Assembly (NCBI GenBank): GCA_000242935.3
Contig: CP007053.1
Location: forward strand, 4,077,001 to 4,141,000
Reading direction: 5' to 3'
DNA: 64,000 bases
From: Opitutaceae bacterium TAV5
GTDB lineage: Bacteria > Verrucomicrobiota > Verrucomicrobiia > Opitutales > Opitutaceae
Positions within the stretch are counted from its first letter, which is position 1. The number at the start of each line of letters is the position of its first letter. Position numbers and translations under genes: made by a program. Positions 27,595 to 35,834 of this stretch are shown here, one piece after another. The notes below the pieces were generated by a model, which did not search any database, was not told where the DNA came from, and worked only from the letters and a program-made list of their open reading frames with translations.

Positions 27595-28468
27595 CTACGG
27601 GCGGGTTTTCGGGGCTGGCCCTGCCGCCGGGATTTCCAGCGGCAGCGTATTTTTTCTCAGCAGGAGAATCGCCCCGGCGACGAAGACGAAAATCGAATAA
27701 AACGTGCCGCGGCTGAGGCCGAGGATCAGGCTGGCGTCGGGTTCGCGGAAAATCTCGCTGACGGAGCGGGCGAGGGCGTAGCCGACGAGAAACACGCCGC
27801 TCAGCCGGCCCGGCGCGGTGCGCAGCCAGTCCGTTTTCCAGACGAGGAGCTGCATCAGCGCGAGCAGGAGCACGCCTTCCAGAAAGGCGGCGTAAAGTTG
27901 CGACGGGTGCCGCGGCGGGATCATCGCAAAGGCCGTCAGCGGCGGGGCGCTTTCGGGAAAGATGACCGCCCATTTCACGTCGGTGATTTTACCCCAGAGC
28001 TCGCCGTTGATGAAGTTGGCGATGCGGCCGAACATCAGGCCGGCCGGCGCCACGCTGGTCACGAGGTCGCCGAGATGGAGCACGCGGTTGCCCGTGCTGC
28101 GCGCGAACCAGACGAGCGCCACCGCCACGCCGAGGAAGCCGCCGTGGCTGGCCATGCCGCCGTCCCACACGCGGAGGAGCTCCAGCGGATCGCGCAGCAG
28201 GGCCTGCGGCTGGTAAAAGAGAAAGTAGCCGAGCCGCCCGCCGACAAACACGCCGGCCACGAGCGCCATGATCAGGCTGGATATCTGCGCGGAGGTGAGC
28301 GGCGTGAGCCGGCGGCGCGCATAGAGGGTGAGCAGCCCGAGTCCGGCGAGGAAACCGGCGACGTAGGCGAGCCCGTAGTAGCGAATGCCGATGCCGTCGG
28401 AAAATTCGACGAGGAACGGGCTGATGTTGTGGACCCACCAGGCGAGGGGAGGGGGGGGGGGGGATCAT
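27595..28468 (-). CDS. lgt: Prolipoprotein diacylglyceryl transferase, frame broken in a G13 tract at its start
   Basis: Lgt transfers diacylglycerol from phosphatidylglycerol to the lipobox cysteine of prolipoproteins in the inner membrane. The protein shows GIGIRYYGLAYVAGF, MASHGGFLGVAVAL, GRIANFINGELWGK and PPRHPSQLYAAFLEG, all family signatures, and about seven membrane segments. The in-frame ATG nearest the family start is only at 28269, which would delete the first membrane segment. In the genuine frame coding similarity runs to 28464, but the only upstream ATG (28468) is in another frame. Removing one G from the 13-G run (28451-28463) joins ATG-ATC to ...PLAWWVHNISPF. It is therefore a sequencing slip, phase variation, or a non-ATG start. 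Confidence 0.85.
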
Positions 28469-28496
28469 GGCGGTTGGCAGAGTGGCCCGGCTCGGA

Positions 28497-28556
28497 TCGA
28501 GTGGAATCGACTTAAGTCGACTTAAGTCGAGTTAACTCGATTCAAGTCGATTCAGG
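28497..28556. repeat. Six tandem 10-bp palindromic units (TCGACTTAAG type)
   Basis: Units starting at 28497, 28507, 28517, 28527, 28537 and 28547 all begin TCGA and have a 10-bp period. They give overlapping palindromes such as TCGACTTAAGTCGA and TCGAGTTAACTCGA. The array spans the stop codon of the PP2C gene and lies just upstream of lgt. Confidence 0.85.
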
Positions 28557-29486
28557 GTGGGGAGAGGGCGGGGGGGCGGCCACGGCTTCGATGACGATGG
28601 CGGTGCAGTTGTCGCGTCCCGAAGCGGCGACGGATTCCTCGACGAGCAGGCGCGCCGGCGGCAGGGCGGCCTGGGCGGGCGCGGGCTCGCGGAGCAGGCG
28701 TTCGATGGTGCCGTCCCAGAGCCCGTCGACGAGGCCGTCGGAACAGATCACAAAACGGTCGCCCGGTTGCAGGTCGACGGCGCCGATGTGCGGCTCGATG
28801 TGCTGGTTGCCGGCGCCGAGCGCCTGTTGCAGCGAACTCCTGCCGGGATGGGCACGCGCCTGGTGTTCGGTGATCTTGCCGGTGCGGCGCAGCCAGCCGA
28901 CATGGCTGTGATCGTGCGTGAGCTGGGTGATGCCGCCTTTTTTCGGCAGGTAATAGATGCGGCTGTCACCGATGTGGCTGAACCAGACCCATTCGGGCGT
29001 GACCCAGCAGAGGCTCAGCGTGGCGCCCATGCCGGCGCATTCCTCGTAACTGTGGCCGAGATTGACGAGCGACCGGTGGATGGCCTCGAAGAGTTCGGCG
29101 AGGATATCCTGAAACCCGCCGGAAAGGCCGAGCGCGGAAACCTTGAAACTGCGGGGCAGGAGCCGGGTGATTTCGGTCACGGCGATCTTGCTGGCGAATT
29201 CGCCCGCATTGGCGCCGCCCATGCCGTCGCTCACCGCGAAGACGAAATCGGCTCCGCGCAGCGAGGCGTCGCCGGTTTTGCCCAGAAAACGGACTTCGTG
29301 CGCGTCGAAATTGAGCGCGAGGAAACTGTCTTCGTTATTGGCACGGAAGCGTCCGGGGTGGGTCATGCCCGACCAGTGGAGGCGCAGCGCGGGAGGGGCG
29401 GTGACGGCGGCGGAAGCCGTCGTCGGGCCAGCGGGAGCCGGCCGGACAAGCGGCGACGGCGGGTTCGGGGCGAGCGGGTCAGGCAT
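28542..29486 (-). CDS. PP2C-type serine/threonine protein phosphatase
   Basis: The product is 314 residues. All PP2C motifs are present: NNEDSFLA, FAVSDGMGGANAGEFAS, CAGMGATLSL, HIGDSRIYYL, LTHDHSHV, ALGAG, GDRFVICSDGLVDGL and SGRDNCTAIVI, giving a two-metal centre. It would dephosphorylate Ser/Thr in the cytoplasm. An Ala/Pro-rich N-terminal tail of about 45 residues precedes the domain. Its start overlaps the stop of the kinase-like gene upstream by 8 bases, so the two are translationally coupled. Its stop codon lies in the 10-bp tandem array. Confidence 0.93.
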   Translation of the reverse strand: MPDPLAPNPPSPLVRPAPAGPTTASAAVTAPPALRLHWSGMTHPGRFRANNEDSFLALNFDAHEVRFLGKTGDASLRGADFVFAVSDGMGGANAGEFASKIAVTEITRLLPRSFKVSALGLSGGFQDILAELFEAIHRSLVNLGHSYEECAGMGATLSLCWVTPEWVWFSHIGDSRIYYLPKKGGITQLTHDHSHVGWLRRTGKITEHQARAHPGRSSLQQALGAGNQHIEPHIGAVDLQPGDRFVICSDGLVDGLWDGTIERLLREPAPAQAALPPARLLVEESVAASGRDNCTAIVIEAVAAPPPSPHPEST

Positions 29487-29898
29487 CGGGAGGTGGCGGC
29501 TTGAGTGACTGGCCGGCGTGGGGGCCATCGAGGAGGGTGGCATATTCGAAATCGATGATGCAGAAACGTCCGTCGCTGCGGCGGTAGGTGATGTTGCGCA
29601 GGAACGGGTCCTCGTGCCGCACGCCGTAGTTTTCCAGTTCGGCGAAGATTTCCGGAATGCGTTCCGGAGCGAGGTGATCGACGCGGCCTCCGCAATTGTC
29701 CGTGACGAGCAGGAGCCGGGCGGGATCGGCTTCCAGAATTTTCGGGACAAAATCGCAGCCGCGTTCTTCCAGGTGGCGGAGCACTTTCACCTCGTGCTCG
29801 AAACGCTCCCGCGCCTGGTGCCCGCGAAAGGTCTTGTGGACCCGGCCGTCGTAGCCGATGCGCACCGTGGCGCGGCGGGTGTCTTTGACTTCGTGCAT
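29479..29898 (-). CDS. Very small kinase-like protein coupled to PP2C
   Basis: The product is only 139 residues yet shows the order of key kinase residues: Lys22 (VHKTFRG), Glu35 (FEHEVKVL), a catalytic loop HEDPFLRN with Asp97 and Asn102, and a metal-binding IIDFE with Asp116. This arrangement recalls Bud32/RIO or LPS-kinase types rather than Hanks kinases; the activation loop and most of the C-lobe are missing. A glycine-rich loop is not obvious. Whether it phosphorylates protein or a small molecule is unknown. The ATG at 29898 is chosen. Overlap with the PP2C gene suggests a paired role. Confidence 0.75.
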   Translation of the reverse strand: MHEVKDTRRATVRIGYDGRVHKTFRGHQARERFEHEVKVLRHLEERGCDFVPKILEADPARLLLVTDNCGGRVDHLAPERIPEIFAELENYGVRHEDPFLRNITYRRSDGRFCIIDFEYATLLDGPHAGQSLKPPPPDA

Positions 29899-30120
29899 GT
29901 GGCGTGATGTGACGTGGATTCGGGAACGCGGGACCGGGAGCAAAAGCGCGGAGGACGCGGCAGGCAAGCGCGACAGCATGGCCGGGGCATTCTTGCCCAG
30001 GCGCGACTCAAACCGATGTCAGCCCCTTGCGAAGGAAAATCCCTTCCGTTCATCGGAGTCCACCGGTTGACAGACATCCGCTTGAGCTGCCCCCGGTCCG
30101 CCCGGTCGCCTCCGCACCGC

Positions 30121-30909
30121 TCACTCCTCGTCTTCGAAATCGTCGTCTTCCGAAGGATGGGAGAGCTCGTGGCGGCAACCGGCCATCACGCGCAGCCAGA
30201 TCTCGCGCAGGTCAAAGAGCCGGGGCATAGCGCCGGCGCAGTAACCGCGGAGCAGTCGCGAGGCATCGGCCTTGACCTTGCCGAGGCTGGCCATCGTGGC
30301 ATTGAGCTCGTGGAGAGCCCGCTTGAAGAAGCTGATGGCGAGCGCGTAATCCCCGAAATCCAGCGCCTGCATCGCGAGGAGGGACTGCATCTCGCCAGCC
30401 TGAAGCGCGTGCAGGTGGCTGACGGCGAGACCCTGCGGGACGTTGGCCGGATCGCCGGCGAGGCGCGCCCAGCTCCGGGAAAGGCTCAGGTAAATGGCGC
30501 GGGTCGCGATGAAGACCGGATTTTTGTGCAACGTGTACGGTTCGTCGTCATCGTCCATCCCGGGAATCACGTCGTCGGAGTCGGCCTCGCCGCCGGATTC
30601 TCCGTCCGGTTCGCCGGAGGCTGCCGGGTCGGGGCCGGCACCGGAGTCGTCGCCGGCAGCATCGCCGGAGGCACTCACCGCGACCTTGTCGGTTTCACCG
30701 TTCCACTCCTCCATGTCCCAGCCCATGAGGCGGGCGGCCTCGTCGAGGCGTTGCGGGTGTTTCCGGAGCTTCTCGTAGCAGGCGAGATAACGCAGGATGT
30801 TCTCGTCCTGATCGCGCAGGTAGCGCTCCCAGTCAAATTCGTTCCACACCAGATCTCCGCGATCCTGCCATTCGCCGTCAGAGAATCCGTCAGTGTTGTA
30901 GTCGCTCAT
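30121..30909 (-). CDS. Acidic cytoplasmic protein of unknown function
   Basis: The product is 262 residues with no signal peptide or membrane segment. The N-terminus is acidic (DFGD-type and WNEFDWERYLRDQDENILRYL). A low-complexity Asp/Gly/Ser linker (about residues 78-120) joins it to a helical C-terminal part (AISFFKRALHELNATMASLGKVKADASRL looks TPR-like), ending DDDFEDEE. No family is recognised. It is upstream of the kinase-like/PP2C pair on the same strand, 222 bases away, so co-expression is possible but not shown. Confidence 0.75.
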   Translation of the reverse strand: MSDYNTDGFSDGEWQDRGDLVWNEFDWERYLRDQDENILRYLACYEKLRKHPQRLDEAARLMGWDMEEWNGETDKVAVSASGDAAGDDSGAGPDPAASGEPDGESGGEADSDDVIPGMDDDDEPYTLHKNPVFIATRAIYLSLSRSWARLAGDPANVPQGLAVSHLHALQAGEMQSLLAMQALDFGDYALAISFFKRALHELNATMASLGKVKADASRLLRGYCAGAMPRLFDLREIWLRVMAGCRHELSHPSEDDDFEDEE

Positions 30910-31121
30910 TCAGGGATGTTGGAAACGGGAACAAGCCTGTCCGGGATGGTCCCGAACGCAACGCCAAATGCCGGATTGATTCACCGGCCGACCCCATCCC
31001 GGGGGTTGACTGCCTTTGTTATGCTGCAAAATATGATTTTACGGATTGATCCACGGCAACATTCTCACCTGGTTACACACGATCCCGTTCCGATCTTCCC
31101 CTTCATCCATTTACCGAGCGA

Positions 31122-31397
31122 ATGAACAACGTGCGTCACGAGACGGTGTATTTCAGCGGCCGCGTGCAAGGCGTCGGTTTTCGGCAGAGTACGCTCGAGG
31201 TGGCCCGCGAATTCGAGGTGGCCGGCGAAGTCAGGAATCTCGACGACGGCCGCGTGGAACTCGAGGCCGAAGGCCGGCGCGAGGAGATCGACGCCTTCCT
31301 CCGGGCGATCGACGAGCGTCTGCACGGCTACATCCGCAAGATCGAGCGTTCGGGCCGCGAACGTTCCGCACAGTTTTCCGGTTTCCGGATCAGATAA
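31122..31397 (+). CDS. acyP: Acylphosphatase
   Basis: The product is 91 residues, the usual size. The signature VYFSGRVQGVGFRQST contains the phosphate-binding Arg21 and GEVRNLDDGRVEL the catalytic Asn39. It hydrolyses acyl phosphates in the cytoplasm. A TTGACT at 31006 followed by AAATAT after 17 bases is a possible promoter about 90 bases upstream. It begins a plus-strand run with the ABC exporter genes (29-base gap). Confidence 0.93.
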   Translation: MNNVRHETVYFSGRVQGVGFRQSTLEVAREFEVAGEVRNLDDGRVELEAEGRREEIDAFLRAIDERLHGYIRKIERSGRERSAQFSGFRIR

Positions 31398-31426
31398 ATC
31401 CGGATCACATAACGCACCCTGCAATA

Positions 31427-32338
31427 ATGAGCGACACTCCCGCCACACCACCCGCCAACTCCCCGGTTCCTGCGATCGAGATCCGCGGTCTCACGAAGGA
31501 CTTTCCCATCAGCCTCCGCGGCGTGAAACTCCGGGCCGTCGACAACCTGACGCTGACGATTCCCGAAGGCCAGGTCTTCGGCCTGCTCGGGCCCAACGGC
31601 TCCGGCAAGAGCACCACGATCAAGGTCATCCTCGGCCTGCTCGAGGCCACGCTCGGCGAATGCCGCGTGTTCGGCGTGCCGAGCGAGCAGGTGTCCTCGC
31701 GGCGCAACGTCGGCTACCTGCCCGAGGCGCCGTATTTCTACCGCTACCTGAGCGGCGCGGAGCTCGTGCGGTTCTACGCCCGCGTCTGCCGGGTGCCGCG
31801 CGCGCAGCTCAATGACCGCGTCAAGGAAGTGATCGACTGGGTCGGCCTCTCCGGCGCCTCGCACCGCCGCGTCGGCACCTACTCGAAAGGCATGCTCCAG
31901 CGCATCGGCCTGGCCCAGGCGCTCGTGCACGATCCCCGGCTGATCGTCCTCGACGAACCCACCGCGGGCGTCGATCCCGTCGGTTCGGCCGAGATGTGCG
32001 AACTCATCCTCAAGCTCAAGAAGCAGGGCAAGACCGTCCTCATCACCTCGCACCTGCTCGCCCAGATCGAGGACGTGTGCGACCGCATCGCCATCCTCGA
32101 CCGCGGCAAGCTCATCCTCGAAGGCAACGTCAGCGAACTCGTCGGCAAGCGCGACCAGCAGGCGCTCATCGTGGACACGTTCTCCGACTCCGACCTCGCC
32201 GCCTTCCGGGAGTGGCTCGGCCAGCGCGGCCACCGGCTCAACGCCATCGAGCAACCGCGCGCCCGCCTCGACCAGCTCTTCCTCAGCAAGGTCTCCCGCG
32301 CCTCCCTTCCGTCCCGTTCCGAAGAGAAAAAATCATGA
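31427..32338 (+). CDS. ABC transporter ATP-binding protein (ABC-2 exporter type)
   Basis: The product is 303 residues from the ATG at 31427; the frame is open upstream but overlaps acyP. Walker A is GPNGSGKSTT, the signature is YSKGMLQRIGLAQAL, Walker B is LIVLDEPTAGVDP, and the switch His is in LITSHLL. The C-terminal extension (about 60 residues) is usual for drug/lipid or gliding-type exporters. Its stop overlaps the permease start by 4 bases (ATGA), showing translational coupling. The substrate is unknown. Confidence 0.92.
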   Translation: MSDTPATPPANSPVPAIEIRGLTKDFPISLRGVKLRAVDNLTLTIPEGQVFGLLGPNGSGKSTTIKVILGLLEATLGECRVFGVPSEQVSSRRNVGYLPEAPYFYRYLSGAELVRFYARVCRVPRAQLNDRVKEVIDWVGLSGASHRRVGTYSKGMLQRIGLAQALVHDPRLIVLDEPTAGVDPVGSAEMCELILKLKKQGKTVLITSHLLAQIEDVCDRIAILDRGKLILEGNVSELVGKRDQQALIVDTFSDSDLAAFREWLGQRGHRLNAIEQPRARLDQLFLSKVSRASLPSRSEEKKS

Positions 32339-33219
32339 GCACCACCACCACAACCCCTTCTTCCCCCGGCCATCCGGCCGGCGCCGGCGTCCCCTTCTCG
32401 CTGTCGCGACTCGGGCTGATCGCCAGCAACACGTTTCTGGAGGCCGTCCGGCAAAAACTCTTCAACTTCCTGCTCATCCTCGCCATCGCGCTGGTGGCGA
32501 GCGCGCAGTTTTTCCGCGAGTTCAACTTCGGCTCCTCGGAGCTGAAGTTCATCGCCGACTTCGGTTTCGGCGCGCTCGTGTTTTTCGGCTCCGTGCTCAC
32601 GGTGGCGACGACCGCGCAGCTCTTCTTCAGCGAGATCGAAAACCGCACCGCGCTCACGCTGCTCGCCAAGCCCATCTGGCGCGCCGAGTTCGTGTTCGGG
32701 AAATTCCTCGGCGTGTTCGCCGTCGTCGGCGTGTTCTGCGTCGTGACCATCGGCCTCATGATCGGCCTGCTCTATTTCCGTGAACGCGCCATCATCGCGA
32801 CGCTTTCGCCCGATGTCATCCCCGCCGGCGGTTTTATCCACTACGGCGACATCCTGCTGGTGGGCCTGCTCCAGTGGATCAAGTTCGGCGTGCTCACGAT
32901 GATCGTGCTGCTGATCGCGAGCTTCTCCAACACCAACCTCTACACGGTGGTCACGGGGTTTTTCGTTCTCGTGATCTGCCACCTGCAATACCTCGCGCGC
33001 GACGCCTACGGCAATGTGGCCAACGTTTTCCTGCGGCTCGGCGTGCGGGTGCTCAGCTACATTTTTCCCAATTTCCAGCTCTTCAACCTGGCCGACCAGG
33101 TCGGGCAGGGGGCCGGCATCAATCCCGAGGTCGCCGCCCGTGTGGCCGGCTACGGGCTCATCTACATTGTCGTGATCGGCCTCCTCGCCGTCTACAGCTT
33201 CCGCAGCCGTGAAATTTAA
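32335..33219 (+). CDS. ABC-2 type permease
   Basis: The product is 294 residues with about six membrane segments (LFNFLLILAIALVASAQFF; GALVFFGSVLTVATTAQLFF; VVGVFCVVTIGLMIGLLYF; VLTMIVLLIASF; IVVIGLLAVYSF). EIENRTALTLLAKPI is the coupling region common in ABC-2 permeases. It partners with the ATPase just upstream. Its 3' end overlaps the next gene by 11 bases. Confidence 0.9.
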   Translation: MSTTTTTPSSPGHPAGAGVPFSLSRLGLIASNTFLEAVRQKLFNFLLILAIALVASAQFFREFNFGSSELKFIADFGFGALVFFGSVLTVATTAQLFFSEIENRTALTLLAKPIWRAEFVFGKFLGVFAVVGVFCVVTIGLMIGLLYFRERAIIATLSPDVIPAGGFIHYGDILLVGLLQWIKFGVLTMIVLLIASFSNTNLYTVVTGFFVLVICHLQYLARDAYGNVANVFLRLGVRVLSYIFPNFQLFNLADQVGQGAGINPEVAARVAGYGLIYIVVIGLLAVYSFRSREI

Positions 33220-34060
33220 CGCCCCCACCGCCTTCCGTCCGTTCCGCACCGCGCTGGTCGTGCTGGCCGGACTCGCCCTCGCCGGCGCCGCCGTCCGCCC
33301 GCTGGAAGATCCCGCGTGGCAGGAGATCCGGGCCCAGCAGCCCGGCTTCCAGTTCAAGTCGCTCGAAGGCGCGCTCGGCCAGGGCATCACCGTCGGCCTG
33401 CTCGGCGGTTTCCAGGCCATCGTCGCCGACTTCTTCTGGCTGAAAACGAACAGCGTCTGGGAAAACAACGACCTGCCGGCCACGCAGACGTACATCAAGC
33501 TCGTCACCGCCATCGACCCGCGCCCGATCTATTTCTGGCAAAACGGCTCGCGCATGATCGCCTACGACATGCCCAACTGGCGCATCGACGACGCCGGCGG
33601 CTGGGACAAGGTGCCCGACGCCGTGAAGCGCAAGTTCGACGAGGAGCAGTCCAGCGTCGGCGTGAGTTTCCTCGAGACCGGCCTCGGCTTTCACCCGCGC
33701 GAGCCGCTCCTCTACATCGAGATCGCCAACATCTACCTCAACCGCCTCAAGGACCCCGCCACGGCCTCGACCTGGTACCTGAAAGCGACCGAACAGCCCG
33801 ACGCGCCGCAGTACGCTTACCGCATCTACGCCGAGCTCCTCCGCCGCGTGGGCCGCAAGCAGGAGGCGTACGACTGGCTGAAAAAACTCTACCCGACGCT
33901 GCCGAAGGAAGGCGACGCCGCGATGTACGCCATGCCCAATGTCGTGCTCGAACGGATACGCGAGCTCGAAGGCGAGCTGAATATCCCGGCTGCGCAGCGC
34001 TTCGATCCCGGACCGGGCGTCGTCGAGCCGCCGCCTGCGCCGCCGGCGGAAGGGTCGTAA
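33209..34060 (+). CDS. Membrane-anchored TPR-like protein in the exporter operon
   Basis: The product is 283 residues from a GTG that overlaps the permease end. An N-terminal membrane anchor (TALVVLAGLALAGAAV) is followed by helical repeats with TPR character (PLLYIEIANIYLNRLKDPATASTWYLKA; YRIYAELLRRVGRKQEAYDWLKKL). GLLGGFQAIVADFFWLKTN near the start looks conserved. No enzyme motif is seen. Its tight coupling to the ABC genes suggests an accessory or assembly role in export. That is inferred from position only. Confidence 0.8.
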   Translation: MKFNAPTAFRPFRTALVVLAGLALAGAAVRPLEDPAWQEIRAQQPGFQFKSLEGALGQGITVGLLGGFQAIVADFFWLKTNSVWENNDLPATQTYIKLVTAIDPRPIYFWQNGSRMIAYDMPNWRIDDAGGWDKVPDAVKRKFDEEQSSVGVSFLETGLGFHPREPLLYIEIANIYLNRLKDPATASTWYLKATEQPDAPQYAYRIYAELLRRVGRKQEAYDWLKKLYPTLPKEGDAAMYAMPNVVLERIRELEGELNIPAAQRFDPGPGVVEPPPAPPAEGS

Positions 34061-34396
34061 CGGAGCGGCGGCGTCCCCGCCGCCGCTCCTGCAGGGAGGT
34101 TCCGGGAATTCTTTTTGAACAGAAGAAAACGAAGGTAACGAAGGTAAAACAAAGAAGACTCTGAACCAAAAGTTATTTATTTTAATGGATGTTACGCAGA
34201 CGGCCTTGAAGTGGCGCGGGCGTCTCGCCCGCTGACGGCGCGAAGCGCCGCCCGGAAATGGGGGTGAGACGCCCGCGCCACAGCGCATTGCGTAACATAA
34301 GTTATTTTAAGAAGGTTAAACAGGAATGAACGGTAAGCGTCCCTGGTTGTTCTTCGTTCTCTTCGTTGCCTTCTGTTCAATTTTCAGAAGTTCCCT
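34061..34396. other. Gene-free stretch packed with nested repeats
   Basis: About 336 bases without a gene. First comes a hairpin GGAGCGGCGGCG-TCCC-CGCCGCCGCTCC (34062-34089) right after the upstream stop. It is followed by three concentric inverted repeats (34116-34380), described separately. Confidence 0.8.
34116..34380. repeat. Three concentric inverted repeats
   Basis: The outer arms TTGAACAGAAG / CTTCTGTTCAA (34116-34126, 34370-34380) continue into AACGAAGGT words. The middle arms are ATGTTACGCA / TGCGTAACAT (34190-34199, 34290-34299), with AAGTTATTT on both sides (34171, 34300). The inner arms GTGGCGCGGGCGTCTC / GAGACGCCCGCGCCAC (34212-34227, 34267-34282) belong to the same family as 25458-25597. 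Confidence 0.85.
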
Positions 34397-35800
34397 TCAT
34401 TTTTTCTCCGGCTTTCGCGGCTTGTAGAAAATGTAGTTGATGAGCGGGCCGAAGCCGAAAACGCCGCTCAGCATGCGCACGTTGCGCATCGCGCCCACCA
34501 CGATCGAAAACGCCGCCGCCGCCGGCTCCTCGATCCGCAGCAGCAGCAGCGCCCCCGCCAGCGCGATCGTCGGCTGCACCGCGAAACACGCATGGTACAC
34601 CGCCAGCGGGTCCGCCCCCTCGCGCGACAATCCCCACTCCAGCGCCGCGCCGCCGAGGATCGGTGCGATCGCCGCCACCAGCGACGTCAGCGCCAGGTTG
34701 GCGCCGATCGCCAGATTCTTCGCGCCTGCCGGGATGAGTTTCAGCAACAGCGTGAACATTCCCAGGACGAACCCCGCATTGGTCATGCCGCCCCAGATCC
34801 ACATTCCGTACAGCCACGCATCCATGCCCGGCGTCAGGAAACACCACAGGTAATTCTGCACCTGCCAGAGGATGAGCGACACCGCCATCACCGACTTGTT
34901 GCCGAACCGGTCGATCAGTTGTCCCCACGCCGGCATCGAGAGCGCCGCGCCGAGCGCGCCGAAGGTCGAGATCAGCCCGATGTCGAACGCCGACTGCCCC
35001 ATCCGGTCGAGCATGAACTTGTGGTAGAACGGCCCGAACACATTGGCCGCGAACGACCACACCGCCCCGAAAAGGATGAACAGCAAAAACGACCGCGACT
35101 GCCCGAGCAGCCACAACTGGTCGCGCAAGATCCCCGTGCGCACCGCGGCGCGGGTCCGCGGCTGCGTTTCCATCCGCCACTGCGCGCGCAGCGAAAGCAG
35201 CCGCAGCCCGATGCCGAAAACGATCACGGTCTGGAACGCGGGGATCGCATAGTCCCACTTCGCCAGCACCCACCCCGCCAGCAGCAGGAACGCCATGTTG
35301 GCGATCTGGAGCAGCCGGTTGCGCCGTCCGAAATATTTGCCGCGCAGCCGCACCGGCACCCATTCCTGCACCCACGAGTTCCAGCCCACGCCGGTCAGCG
35401 CCGCGAAAAAACTCGTCACGAAAAACCACCCCGCGATCCACCGCGCCGCCACCTCGGGATTGTCGCCCGGCAGGAACGACAGCATCACCGCAAACGCCGC
35501 CCAGCAGACCGTGCCGCACGCGCTCGTGCCGATGGAAATCATTTTTGCGGGAAACCACCGCGCCAGCAGCGGCGACACCGCGAGCTGGAGAAAATTGCAC
35601 ATGAACGGCAGCGACGTGATGAACCCGAGCGCCGCCGTGGAGAGCGGGATCGCCTTGGTGAACAGCGCCGCCAGCACCACGTTGACCGGCAGCGTCATCA
35701 TGACGAGGGGCACGGCGTAAATGCCGTCGGCGGTGCAGAGCCGGAAATTGTCGGCGAGCGATTTCTTGCGGGCTTGCGTCAGGGTGCGGGTTGCGTTCAC
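34397..35800 (-). CDS. Major facilitator superfamily transporter
   Basis: The product is 467 residues from a GTG at 35800 (NATRTLTQARKKSLADNF); upstream in-frame ATGs overlap the divergent glycosylase gene. About 12 membrane segments are visible (for example GFITSLPFMCNFLQLAVSPLL, MAFLLLAGWVLAKW, FLLFILFGAVWSFAANVFGPF). LRGKYFGRRNRLLQI is the usual charged loop between helices 2 and 3 or equivalent. The substrate cannot be told; a sugar or amino-acid/peptide carrier is possible. The downstream repeat region may hold its terminator. Confidence 0.88.
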   Translation of the reverse strand: MNATRTLTQARKKSLADNFRLCTADGIYAVPLVMMTLPVNVVLAALFTKAIPLSTAALGFITSLPFMCNFLQLAVSPLLARWFPAKMISIGTSACGTVCWAAFAVMLSFLPGDNPEVAARWIAGWFFVTSFFAALTGVGWNSWVQEWVPVRLRGKYFGRRNRLLQIANMAFLLLAGWVLAKWDYAIPAFQTVIVFGIGLRLLSLRAQWRMETQPRTRAAVRTGILRDQLWLLGQSRSFLLFILFGAVWSFAANVFGPFYHKFMLDRMGQSAFDIGLISTFGALGAALSMPAWGQLIDRFGNKSVMAVSLILWQVQNYLWCFLTPGMDAWLYGMWIWGGMTNAGFVLGMFTLLLKLIPAGAKNLAIGANLALTSLVAAIAPILGGAALEWGLSREGADPLAVYHACFAVQPTIALAGALLLLRIEEPAAAAFSIVVGAMRNVRMLSGVFGFGPLINYIFYKPRKPEKK

Positions 35801-35834
35801 ACGGGATGGAAAAACCGGCGTCCACCCATACCTG

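Noticed and set aside
28497-28556. CRISPR-like short tandem repeats
   Set aside because: Units are 10 bp, contiguous, without spacers, and no cas gene is present.
34171-34308. AAGTTATTT pair as proof of transposon target duplication
   Set aside because: The left copy is not adjacent to the inverted arm, so it is only suggestive.
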